Shown: piece by piece, positions 55,027-64,000 of the stretch
Layout of the letters: each line of letters begins with the position of its first letter
Position numbering within the stretch: position 1 is the stretch's first letter
DNA from: Rhinopithecus roxellana
Lineage: Eukaryota; Chordata; Mammalia; Primates; Cercopithecidae
Reading direction: 5' to 3'
DNA length: 64,000 bases
Assembly (NCBI RefSeq): GCF_007565055.1
Contig: NC_044549.1
Span: 66,058,882-66,122,881, forward strand
Program-made: the position numbers and the translations under genes
The notes under the pieces: model-generated
Database searches by the model: none
What the model was told of the DNA's origin: nothing
The model's input: the letters and a program-made list of their open reading frames with translations, nothing else

Positions 55027-57701
55027 ATAAATGCAGAAATATGCCTCTGACTAGAATAGCTTGAGAGGTATTATGAAATATCACCTTGAACTAATTATTT
55101 CACATGAAAATCAGCATGAAGTATGTTTCAATTTATTTGTTAAGAAATAGTCTGAATTTAGCTTGTGGATCCTAGGTTAATACATTTCCTAACACATTTA
55201 AGAGCTTGTATTTTTCACTGCTTTTGGCATTGATTCTCCCCTGTCTTCGTTTTATGTTATTCTTTCTCATTTGTGCTTTATTCCTCAGGTTGGTTCTCTA
55301 TTTCTCTCTCCCTATATCATTTTCTCTTAAGACAGTTGGTGGCATGTGAAGATGGGATTTAACTATTAGCACAATCTTGCCTTTGCATGGCAGCCTTTCC
55401 CCTAAGGAACTGGCTTTCCTTTGAAATTGGGTTTAGATCTGACAGGGCTTCTGCAGTTTCACATTACTGCTAGTCCAATAGAGAAAATGAAGCCAAGAAA
55501 TTTGATCAGGTTATCCTAGGGCAAAATAAAATGTTGGTTTGGGGAAATGCTTAATTTCCATGATCTAGAAGGGATTTACCAGCCTGATTCTCCTGAGAAA
55601 ATCAGAATCTGGTTTTCCATTTATCCATCCAGCTTTTCCAAATTACCATCTCTAGGTGGTTTTAAAGATAAGAAACTGGAATGGATTCTAAACGTTGAAT
55701 TCAATTTCTGTTATGGAGTTATCTTAAAACATGGGTCAGAACAGCAAGCCCCTCTCCCCTCTCTCTGACCTCAACTACTACCAAAATAGTCTATGTCTTT
55801 TTGACATCTTTAGTAGATTTACTCAAAAAGATTCAAGGAAACTGAAATAAATACTTCAGCGTTGGGGACCATGTTAGCCAAAGGTTAAGAATCACAGACT
55901 AGGTTAATTGAGGAACGATTTTCAGAATCTTATATTCTTTTATCTTTCTTGCTTCACAGAGGGGAATGTTGGGCAATGGGCTGTTTCATTAAGCAATAAG
56001 GAGAAAGTAATCTGACACCTATTCCTTGCATCATTAAACATCAGATGAACTAATATGCATAGACTCTTGCTATTATTGCACAAAGCCTTTCAAAATGGTC
56101 AACATCCACTGCCATGCTTTCTCTGCTGTATTTTTAAATATTCTATATCTGATGAGTAATAAATTCAAGACTAGTTTAATTTTATAAAGGAACTAGATGT
56201 GTCCATTCTCCATCATTTGTACAACCTTGTAATATACTCATGTGGAAAATTGGGGACAACATTGCTTACCTTCTTTGCACAGAACCAATTTAAATTTGTC
56301 ACTCTCATTTACTTACTGCAGAGAAAAATAAGGAGCATGTCTTTTGAGGCTTAGCTTTGCATTTCATAGACTATATAGGCAAATGTGGGGGTGTCACAAC
56401 AAATGCAGGTGAAAAGGGGTCTACTAATTAAGAACCATCATTCAATGTCATTTCTACATTAGATTAAGAAAAATACATTAGAATGCTCCATGTTATTTTT
56501 CTCAAGAGGTCAGAATCCAAGCTACTGAATTCATCAGAACAAACATAATCACTTTTTATTCATTTCAAAACAGTTCAAGCTAAAATTAGGTCTCATTTGC
56601 CTTTTACCAACATGGCTTCTAAATGCATCATAAGCATTTCTTCATTTTGAAAAAGTTACTACAATAGGCCACATACGTCTTTGACCATATTCATTTATTT
56701 TGTCAAGTCAAGACAGTTCATTAGAAGTGTAAATATTTTTTCTTTGGTTCTAGGGAATAATTTTTCTTCTGTAGACTTTCCAGAATATACCTGGGGAAAA
56801 GAAGTTTTGATTCACAAATTGAGCCGTGAGCTCTTGCTAAGACACAGAACACCACAGAAAGGGTGAAATTCAAACTCTATGTATGCAAATGTAGTTCTGG
56901 TGTTTTAACTAAATCAATTTGGACAACCTCTTACTTTTTTTTTTTTTTACTTTGCTGATGATAAAATTAGTCTTTCATCACAGTCAGCCTCTTATGTGTA
57001 TGACTGCTGCCTCATGTGTAATTTACTTGAAAATATCGTTTGAAAATAAAGATTGAAAATATCTTATTAATTAATGATCCAAACTTAATAATAATATTGA
57101 CTTAAAAACAATGTTGTTTCTACACAAGTGAGGTGAAGTTCAGAGTACAAATAACAGGATAGTTAGGAAAGAAAAACTGCTTGAAACTCCTTGTATATTT
57201 TGTACTAAGATTGATTGGTTCTAAGTTATTTGGATGACTACCTCAGTTATCCACTTTACTGGTATAGATATGGTTTAAGTCATGGAAATAAAATAAATAG
57301 TAATAACTTTAAAAACAAATAAACACACAATTAACTGATGTTGCAGATACTTCATTAATACAATATTTAGTTTCCAATTTGTTCATATAGACATATAAAA
57401 ACAGGAAACTACACATAGGTAGTTTATATAATGAATAACTTTAAAAAACCTGCTAACATGTAACAAGAAAAAAAGCATATCGTATTTGAAATCATGTAAT
57501 TCTGACACCCTACATAAGAAGAGAGAAATTATCATGAGAGAAAGCACAACACAAATTTAAATTTTGGGTAATAGTTCCTTTCCCTTCTATTTTAAATAAA
57601 TGGTCATTGATTATAATATATGATAACATGGTGGTCTGCTTGGTTAAAGTTGATAATAATCATCATTTTCCATTTGATTTGTGCATACATTTTGAGTAGT
57701 A
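55027..57701. other. Unassigned sequence, no gene seen
   Basis: The longest repeat-poor stretch in the window, about 2.7 kb. I see no exon, promoter or named repeat. T14 lies at 56934-56948 (about). The open stretches 55547-55768 and 56681-56866 are 60-75 codons without a recognisable domain. It is the best place to look for conserved noncoding elements by alignment. Confidence 0.45.
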
Positions 57702-58334
57702 CAATTGCCCCTTGGTATCCATGGAGGATTGGCTCAGAGATCTCTTGTGGATACCAAAATCTGCAGCTGCTCAAGTTCCTGACATAAAATGCTGCAGTAT
57801 GTGCATATAACCTATGCACATCCTCTCATATAATGTAAATCATCTCTAGATTATTTATAGTATCTGACACAATGTAAATGCTATTCAAGGCCAGGCATGG
57901 TGGTTCATGCCTGTAATCCCAGCATTTTGGGAGGCCGACGCAGGAGGATCATGAGGTCAAAAGATCGAGACCATTGTGGCCAACATGGTGAAACCCCATC
58001 TCTACTAAAAATGCAAAAATTAGCTGGGCATGGTGGCACGCGCCTGTAGTCCCAGCTACTCGGGAGGCTGAGGCAGGAGAATCGCTTGAACGTGGGAAGC
58101 GGAGGTTGCAGTGAACCGAGATCACGCCACTGCACTCCAGCTTGGTGACAGAGCATGACTCCATCTCAAATAAACAAACAAACAAACAAAAATTGTTCTA
58201 CTGCATTGTTTCGAAAATAGTGACAAGAAAAAAAATCTGTTTATATTCTGCATGGACATATTTTTTCCAATATTTTCTACTTGTAGTTGATTGAACCCAT
58301 GGAAGCTGAACTCACCAATAGAGAGGGCCAGTTG
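57702..58334 (+). mobile_element. MER2 (TcMar-Tigger), split by Alu, TA-flanked
   Basis: First half 57702-57888: caattgccccttggtatcca, tgtggataccaaaatctgca, taacctatgcacatcctctc, aaatcatctctagattattt. Second half 58192-58334: tgttctactgcattgtttcg, agtgacaagaaaaaaaatct and ttgattgaacccatggaagc followed by tgaactcaccaatagagagg gccagttg. Inverted ends CAATTGCCCC and GGGCCAGTTG, TA on both sides (57700-57701, 58335-58336). Confidence 0.95.
57889..58191 (+). mobile_element. AluS inserted in MER2
   Basis: ggccaggcatggtggttcat to catgactccatctcaaataa with a (CAAA)n tail to 58191. Both flanks are MER2 in the correct order. The two minus-strand open stretches here are antisense Alu. Confidence 0.96.
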
Positions 58335-58613
58335 TATGCAAATATGCAGAACACGCTAAGTATTAGACACCAAATATGCTACAAAGGTGACTAAGACCTG
58401 GTTCTCCTCGAGTGAAGATGAGCCGCAGGCTACAATATGGCGGAGACTCCATTGTAGTCTCCATCATACACCATTTATTGGCAGCTTACGGAGTTGGTGT
58501 TCTCTTGTTTGCAATGTAGTTTTCCTTATATCCTTGGAAGTTCATAAATGAGAGATTCACAACTAGAAAAGTTTTCTGTATGAATATGCAGAGGTAATAA
58601 ACTGTGTCTTTTA
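58335..58613. other. Unassigned, possible L2 trace
   Basis: No gene seen. 58355-58420 (agacaccaaatatgctacaa followed by aggtgactaagacctggttc) is L2-like in antisense. Confidence 0.4.
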
Positions 58614-58653
58614 AAGTACCTGAATCAGAGCAGAAGTACCTGAATCAGAGCAG
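58614..58653. repeat. 20-base perfect tandem duplication
   Basis: AAGTACCTGAATCAGAGCAG at 58614-58633 and again at 58634-58653, at the 5' side of a MIR. Confidence 0.97.
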
Positions 58654-58852
58654 ACAGACTCAGATTCAAGTAAGTTTTCAGCTGTGTGACCTTCAGTAAA
58701 ACATTCAAACTCTCTAAGATTCATTTGGTACATCTGAAAAATGAGAAAAATAAGTATAGATATCATGGATGCATGTGAAGATTAAATTAGGTAATATGTC
58801 AAGCATTTAGCACAGTACCTAGTATAATAATTAATACAACAATAATGACACA
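58640..58852 (+). mobile_element. MIR
   Basis: Sense MIR: gcagacagactcagattcaa, ttttcagctgtgtgaccttc followed by agtaaaacattcaaactctc, ggtacatctgaaaaatgaga, gtgaagattaaattaggtaa and agcatttagcacagtaccta. Confidence 0.88.
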
Positions 58853-59078
58853 AAATAAACTACTATTAGTATTAATGAAACTCAAGTTGCCATGGAAGTT
58901 CCAAGGAAAATTTCTGTGGAATGCATTTGGGGATCAGAAGCATTCTAGTAGAGAATTAAAGGATTTGTTGATTTAAAAGAGACCAAGAAGACAACACAAG
59001 TGTTTCAGGAGAAACGAGTGGAAAAATTAAGTGCTGAGTGTTAACAAAACAAGGTGTGGTCTTGAGAGAAAAAATGTA
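58853..59078. other. Unassigned sequence
   Basis: No gene or repeat recognised. Confidence 0.4.
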
Positions 59079-59400
59079 TAGTCAAACATTGCTTAATGTC
59101 ACGATGCACTCTGAGAAATGCCTCCTTAAGCAATTTCATTCTTTTGCAACATTTCAGCATGTGCTTACACTATCTTGGATGGCATAGCCTACCACACACC
59201 TAGGCTATATGGGACAGCCTATTGCTCCTAGGTTACAAACTGTACAACAGGTTACTATACTGACTACTGCAGGCAATTGTAAACCCATGGTATACATCTG
59301 TGTTACTAAGCATATTTAAGCATAGAGACAGTACAGTAAAAATACAGTATTGTACTCTTACCATACCACTGTCATATATGCAGTCTACATACCGAAATGT
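59079..59400 (+). mobile_element. Tigger-group nonautonomous transposon
   Basis: tagtcaaacattgcttaatg followed by tcacgatgcactctgagaaa tgcctccttaagcaattt, ggatggcatagcctaccaca followed by cacctaggctatatgggaca gcctattgctcctaggttac, and acagtaaaaatacagtattg. This layout is that of a MER44/Tigger-type short element; the exact name is from memory. Confidence 0.78.
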
Positions 59401-59808
59401 GGTGTTGGTAGGAAATGATGATAGTCAAATTTGAATGAAAGCAAATATTAGGATATAAGACTAGAAGCACAATTTGAAACACAAACTTATCGGTTCTTAA
59501 ATGACAGACCTAAAAGTCTTTATTGGTCTTTATTTCATAGGGCAATTGAAATATTTGCTAATTTTTGAAGTTAGTAAGATGGATTGAATATGTAGGAAAG
59601 CAGATATGAGAAAAAAATTTAGAAGACTGTTACTAAAGTTGAGAAAAAGTGAAATGAGGCCATGAGCTAGGGGGCACTAGAAATAAGAATGAAGGAAGAG
59701 AAATGAAAGACAATTATAGGATAAACTTAACCAGACCTAACAAATAAATATATAAGGCCATGCAAAGGAAATCATCCAGAGTCAAATACTGGATGATTTT
59801 TGATGCCT
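59401..59808. other. Unassigned sequence
   Basis: No gene or repeat recognised. Confidence 0.4.
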
Positions 59809-60203
59809 GTTATGGGGCTGAATTGTGTTCCCCCAAAATTTATATGTAAAGTTTGGTACTAGCCCTAATCCCTAGTATCTCAGAATGTGACTGTCTTTGG
59901 AGATAGGGTCATTAAAGAGGTGACTGAGTTAAAATAAGCTCATTATGGTGGGTGCTAATTCGATATGACTGGTATCCTTATGAGAAAAGGAGGTTAGAAT
60001 GTGGACAGGCGTATAGGGAAGATCATGTAAAGACAGAGAGAAGATAACTGCCTACAAGTAAAGATGAGAGGTGTCCAAAGAAACCAACTTTGCCAACATT
60101 TGATCTTGGAATGCCAGCCTCCAAAACTGTGAGAAAATAAGTTTCTTTTGTTTAAGCCACCCAGTCTGGTATTTTGTTATGGCAGCCCTGAGAAATCAAT
60201 GGA
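59809..60203 (+). mobile_element. MLT1 solo LTR (ERVL-MaLR)
   Basis: tgttatggggctgaattgtg followed by ttcccccaaaatttatatg, agtatctcagaatgtgactg followed by tctttggagatagggtcatt, gatatgactggtatccttat, gatcttggaatgccagcctc followed by caaaactgtgagaaaataag tttcttttgtttaagccacc, and ttatggcagccctgagaaat. The AATAAG-like polyadenylation region and 3' end are clear. Confidence 0.92.
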
Positions 60204-61007
60204 GTGTTGACAGAAATGGAGAAAATAAAAGTGGAGCGTATTTACATAGACACAGATAATTAGTATAATCACAGGCAGGTTGACATGACTCAGGCTTTGT
60301 AAATTAAGATAATAATGGTTTCCTAGTGATCTGATGGTTACATTGAAAATATTAAAAGTTTAATGCTATAATTGTATTTTGGGGAGAACACACACTTTGT
60401 ATATTATGTTCATCAGATAACTAATGTTAGCTACCATAAAAAGAAATTCTGCCCCTCTGTCAATCTCAATGGCTTCACAAAATAAAAATTTATTTTTTGT
60501 TTGTATGAATTCACTATAAACATCCAAGCTGGTTCCTCTTTTTTAGAGTTAACTTGAAGAGCTTGCCCTCTTTTTTCTTGTAGTGCTGATGTTTTTCCTT
60601 TGCTTCTAGCCACATGGATGGAAAGAGAGAGAACTTGAAGAATGGCTTTACGGCTATTCTTGGAAGTGAGACCTGTTTCTTCCTCCCATATTCTATTGGC
60701 TGGAACTCAATCACATAATTCTACCCAGATGCAAGGCATCCTGGGAAGTCTAGCTGAGCTATGTCCCCGGGAACAAGAAGAGAATAGAATATTAATGTGT
60801 ACAAGTAAACTTTGCCTTACAGGCTACCAGATTTTTAGGGTGCAGAATTATATATAATGGGGAAAGAGAAAGGAGTAGCTAACTCAATATAGGGCATATT
60901 TCTATAAAGGCAATTCAGAAGACCATCTGGATTTAGAAATTTCTTCTCAGCAATATAAAGATTGCTTAGCAATCCCTAAGGTCCAGAATAGGCTTTGAGA
61001 ATTTTTT
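60204..61007. other. Unassigned; repeat-like at 60430-60830
   Basis: No gene seen. 60430-60830 (caatggcttcacaaaataaa, ttggctggaactcaatcaca, gcatcctgggaagtctagct) resembles an old interspersed repeat in antisense but I cannot name it. The overlapping short open stretches are not supported. Confidence 0.4.
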
Positions 61008-61560
61008 TCTGTAAAGGAGTAGAAAATACTTTGGGCTTTTGGTGCCATATGATCTCTGTTGAAACTACTCAACTCTTATTATTGTAGCACAAAAGCATCT
61101 GAAGACAATATGTAAATAAATGAGCATGCCCTTCCAATAACACTTTATTTACAAAATTTTATTTTATTTTATTTTATTTATTTTTATTATTATTATTTTT
61201 TTTTTGAGACGGAGTCTCGCTCTGTCGCCCGGGCTGAAGTGCAGTGGCCGGATCTCAGCTCACTGCAAGCTCCGCCTCCCGGGTTCACGCCATTCTCCTG
61301 CCTCAGCCTCCCGAGTAGCTGGGACTACAGGCGCCCGCCACCTCGCCCGGCTAGTTTTTTGTATTTTTTAGTAGAGACGGGGTTTCACCGTGTTAGCCAG
61401 GATGGTCTCGATCTCCTGACCTCGTGATCCACCCGTCTCGGCCTCCCAAAGTGCTGGGATTACAGGCTTGAGCCACCGCGCCCGGCCTATTTACAAAATT
61501 TTTAAAAAGGCAAACCAGATTTGGCTTACAGTCATGGTGTGCCAACCCTTTTCCTAGTAT
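61008..61560 (+). mobile_element. hAT-Charlie element (MER3-like), split by Alu
   Basis: First half 61008-61160: ttctgtaaaggagtagaaaa, ggtgccatatgatctctgtt followed by gaaactactcaactcttatt, aacactttatttacaaaatt. Second half 61503-61560: aaaaaggcaaaccagatttg, gcttacagtcatggtgtgcc aaccctttt. It is the same family as 7262-7447. Confidence 0.85.
61146..61502 (-). mobile_element. Young AluY (Old World monkey type) with TSD, in Charlie element
   Basis: Full-length: tail (TTTTA)n/(TTA)n 61161-61205, body gagacggagtctcgctctgt to the head ccgcgcccggcc (61487). Perfect 15-base target-site duplication TATTTACAAAATTTT at 61146-61160 and 61488-61502. Bases gccggatctcagctc, acctcgcccggctagttttt and ggcttgagccaccg mark the cercopithecid AluYR branch. 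Confidence 0.97.
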
Positions 61561-61667
61561 ATTAGGTAATTTGTCATTTCGCAAGTATTTCATGCTTGTG
61601 CTCAGGTAATTGTGCATGGGCAGTGAGCCTAGCTCACTGCCAGCACCATCAAAAGTGGCTTTGCCCA

Positions 61668-61935
61668 TTATCCTCAGCAAACTAAAGCAGGAACAGAAAA
61701 TCAAACACTGCATGTTCTCACTTATAAGCAGGAGCTGAACAATGAGAACACATGAACACAGGGAGGGGAACAACACACATTGGGACCTGTCGGGGGATGG
61801 TGGTATTGCTGGGGAGTGGAGAGCATCGGGAAAAATAGCTAATGCACACCAGGCTTAATACCTAGGTGATGGGTTGATAGGTACAGCAAACCATCATAAC
61901 ACGTGGTTACGTATGTAACAAAACTGCACATCCTT
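61668..61935 (+). mobile_element. L1 3' UTR (part 1, split by Alu)
   Basis: Sense L1 end: ccattatcctcagcaaacta, gcatgttctcacttataagc, tgaacaatgagaacacatga followed by acacagggaggggaacaaca, atagctaatgcacaccaggc followed by ttaatacctaggtgatgggt and gtatgtaacaaaactgcaca. 5'-truncated L1PA/PB-type. The minus open stretch 61393-61776 crosses it and is not a gene. Confidence 0.92.
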
Positions 61936-62250
61936 GGCCAGGCATGGTGGCTCAAGCCTGTAATGCCAGCACTTTGGGAGGCCAAGGTGGGCAGATCACT
62001 TGAGGTCAGGAAGTTTGAGACCAGCCTGTCCAACACGGCAAAACCCTGTCTTTACTAAAAATACAAAAATTAGCTTGGCATGGTGGCGCATGCCTGTAAT
62101 CCCAGCTGCTCAGGAGGCTGAGGCAGGAGAATCACTTGAACCCTGGAGGAGGTAGTTGCAGTGAGCGGAGATCACGCCACTACACTGAACGCCAGCCTGG
62201 GTGACAGAGTGAGACTCCATCTCAAACAAACAAATAAACAAACAAAAAAC
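61936..62250 (+). mobile_element. AluS inserted in L1 3' UTR
   Basis: ggccaggcatggtggctcaa to gagactccatctcaaacaaa with a (CAAA)n/(TAAA) tail to 62250. Imperfect duplication aaactgcacatcct (61921-61934) and aaacctacacattt (62247-62260). A 4-base insertion (gaac) sits in the right arm (actgaacgccagcctggg). Confidence 0.94.
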
Positions 62251-62345
62251 CTACACATTTTGCACATGTATCATGGGAATTTACTTGCTCAAAGTATAAG
62301 GAGTGTCATTTACAGAGAGGAAAAAAAAAAAAAAAAAAGAAAAAA
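62251..62345 (+). mobile_element. L1 3' UTR (part 2) and poly-A
   Basis: ctacacattttgcacatgta followed by tcatgggaatttacttgctc aaagtataaggag and an A-rich tail (62322-62345). It continues the L1 at 61668-61935 exactly where the Alu broke it. Confidence 0.9.
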
Positions 62346-62724
62346 CCCTAAGTTACTTTGTAAATACTGACCTTAAAATCAAAGGTAACTACTTGAGTTG
62401 ATTATGAAAGTAAAGAAGAAGTGAGGAGCCCAAGAAAGTGGTAGAATATAGCTAGGAGATGTCACAGTTAATTTCTTTTATTTTGATTTGTCTCAGAAGA
62501 AGGGTTGTTTTTTCTTGCCTGTAAAGATAACTTTTCTTGATTTCATGATTTCTTAAATCCAGAGGAATCTTTTAATCAACCTAATTTTTAGCTGTCACCT
62601 CCATTCTGTCCTGCTATACTGGCCAATCTCTTTTACATTGTAGTACATTGTAGGTATCTTCTCATGATATTTCTGTCTCTAGTTTTTCCCATCTGCCAAA
62701 CTGCACAACAAAGCATGTGAATCA
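62346..62724. other. Unassigned sequence
   Basis: No gene or repeat recognised. Confidence 0.4.
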
Positions 62725-62955
62725 GACAGATAGGAGTTTGAGTTCTCTGGTCTTTCACTCTTTAACCTTGTGACTCAGGCAGTTCACATTACATCCCTCA
62801 GTCCTCAAGTCTTCATTCCTAAAAGTTGGCAAAAGCACGATATTAAACTCAAAGATTTGTTTGGTTTTGTCTAAATTAAATGAGTTAATGTATACAGACC
62901 ACTAAACTCAGTGTTTGGAACCTAGTAAGTGCTTGATATTAGTTTATTAACATTT
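62725..62955 (+). mobile_element. MIR
   Basis: Sense MIR: gataggagtttgagttctct, aaccttgtgactcaggcagt, caagtcttcattcctaaaag, gtctaaattaaatgagttaa followed by tgtatacagaccactaaact, and agtgcttgatattagtttat. Confidence 0.8.
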
Positions 62956-63479
62956 TAATTTTTCAGTAATTCTATCCTCAATGCAATATGATTACTAGAA
63001 CACAAGTTGTACCAACATTTCTCTTGCTAATATCACCAATGGTTTTTTTTTGGGGGGGATGGGCTGTAAAGGTTTGTATTCATTAAATATTGTTAAACAC
63101 CACTTCCTCAACATACTTCTTTGCTATAGTGTTCATGTCATTCATTGTACTCTGCTCTTTATCTCCCACATTTATGATACTTCTTTCTTCATATAATTTG
63201 ATGGTTTTCCTCCTCTGACTCATAAATGCAATGCAGACAGAGCTTATTTCTGTACCCCTTTGCTCCCCACACTCACACTCATGAGAACCCTTTCTTTGCA
63301 GGGAATCTCAGCAACTCCTGAGAACAAGTCAAACACAATCCTTAGGTTCTGTTTTAAGCTCTCACACTTGCAACTCTTTATCTGATACTTCCATGGGTAT
63401 ATATCTCACCCATGAGAAAGTATACTCCAAACCAAACTGATGACATTTGACATGTGAACAGTCTTTCTAACTTGCCATC
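62956..63479. other. Unassigned sequence, possibly eroded L2
   Basis: No gene seen. Pyrimidine-rich runs around 63110-63270 may be an L2 3' UTR but I cannot align them with confidence. Confidence 0.35.
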
Positions 63480-63615
63480 ATTGTTCCCATTTCCCAGGCT
63501 TGAAATTTTTAAGTCATTTTCTACTCTCCTGCATCTTCTTTCCTTATGTTTATTCAGTTCTCAAATCCTGTCTTTCCCCCGTCTCTTTGATAAGGTCCTT
63601 AGATCTCATGCCTGA
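63480..63615 (+). mobile_element. Probable L2 ORF2 fragment
   Basis: aggcttgaaatttttaagtc followed by attttctactctcctgcatc and ttcagttctcaaatcctgtc parallel the L2 segment that encodes the 'GVILDSSLS' motif region. Diverged. Confidence 0.45.
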
Positions 63616-63664
63616 ATTAATTTCTGCCCTTGGAGTCTATTTTTCCTTCCACCCACTACCTATT

Positions 63665-63790
63665 TATCCATTCATTCAATGAGTATTAATGCTCTACCAT
63701 GGGCCAAGCAGTCTGAGGTCTCTACTATGAAAAATACATGAAATATCAATCCACTCCTAGCTTTTCAGTGTATATATTCTCTTGGAGGAG
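63665..63790 (-). mobile_element. L2 3' end fragment
   Basis: Antisense L2 3' end: tccattcattcaatgagtat followed by taatgctctaccatgggcca agcagtctgaggtctc. Recognition fades after 63740. Confidence 0.68.
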
Positions 63791-63809
63791 AGTAGACATT
63801 GATGATGCA

Positions 63810-63985
63810 CACATGCTATGGAATCAAATAGTCTTCTGTTAAAGTCTTGGATCCTTTTTTTCCTACAACCTTAGACAATTGACTTAATCTCCCCATGACT
63901 CATTTTCTCATGTGTAATTCAGATGTAATGGTACACACTTGATAGATATTTTGTAAGTATGAATTAGGTGGTGCCACATCTAAGC
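63810..63985 (+). mobile_element. MIR
   Basis: Sense MIR: gctatggaatcaaatagtct, tacaaccttagacaattgac followed by ttaatctccccatgactcat tttctcatgtgtaattcaga and tgatagatattttgtaagta. Confidence 0.8.
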
Positions 63986-64000
63986 CTTTGCACTGTGCCA

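Noticed and set aside
58412..58513. 33-codon ATG-to-stop micro-ORF with a favourable start context (gtgaagatgagc) and a hydrophobic end
   Set aside because: Considered as a small membrane peptide or pseudogene piece. It matches no small protein I know and the upstream part looks like antisense L2. No evidence of expression.
1..64000. CRISPR arrays, operons, phage, plasmid or bacterial defence systems
   Set aside because: The window is primate nuclear DNA. Regularly spaced direct repeats with unique spacers were not found, and the repeat content is wholly mammalian.

Overview
This window is nuclear DNA from a primate, most likely an Old World monkey (macaque, baboon or guenon type). It carries at least 22 Alu copies, and Alu occurs only in primates. 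The youngest copies (4322-4622, 10954-11246, 33080-33206, 54599-54884, 61161-61487) show bases I remember from the cercopithecid AluYR lineages, such as GCCGGATCTCAGCTCACTGC and GGCTTGAGCCACCGCGCCC. Species was not tested. The base composition is AT-rich, no CpG island was seen, and the ancient layer of MIR, L2, MLT1, MER5, MER2 and Tigger fragments is typical of a mammal.

I find no protein-coding exon, tRNA, rRNA or other RNA gene that I can defend. The longest stop-free stretches are accounted for by L1 ORF2 remnants (53115-53399 minus and 53504-53935 plus), Alu consensus, a 280-base pyrimidine tract, or AT-rich sequence with no recognisable protein. The window reads as intergenic sequence or the inside of a large intron.

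Layout. 1-4285: a 5'-truncated Alu, mostly unassigned sequence and an old L1 3' end. 4286-4633: a young Alu with a (TA)n tail. 6023-9845: a graveyard of L2, MIR, MLT1 and a hAT-Charlie element. 10768-11428: an Alu inside an Alu. 11620-17640: several LTR-like repeats, a TA-flanked Tigger-type element and an L2. 18588-19735: an L1 inside a MIR. 21860-23430: a long old L1-type fragment. 24791-25095: an Alu. 26130-31660: MIRs, an MLT1 LTR split by an L1, and a MIR split by a younger L1. 31718-38506: eight Alu-family insertions, some in close inverted pairs, plus MER5 elements. 39835-46890: MIR, L2 and MLT1, including a head-to-head L2 pair and an A50 tract. 48527-52158: Alus and a long pyrimidine tract. 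52803-54087: an L1 with a 5' inversion and a 15-base target-site duplication. 54401-55026: AT/TG microsatellite holding a young Alu and a palindrome. 57702-58334: MER2 split by an Alu. 59079-60203: a Tigger-like element and an MLT1 LTR. 61008-62345: a Charlie element and an L1, each split by an Alu. 62725-64000: MIR and L2 fragments.

The main information here is insertion order. Nested elements show L2 before MIR, MIR before primate L1, and MER2, MER5, Charlie, L1 and older Alu before younger Alu. I did not find a new biological system. The best items are the twin-priming L1, the A50 tract, the pyrimidine tract between two Alus, the Alu-in-Alu with a 32-base junction duplication, and a short hairpin motif present twice (44202-44243 and 47300-47342). 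Family names come from memory of consensus sequences and were not checked against a repeat library.
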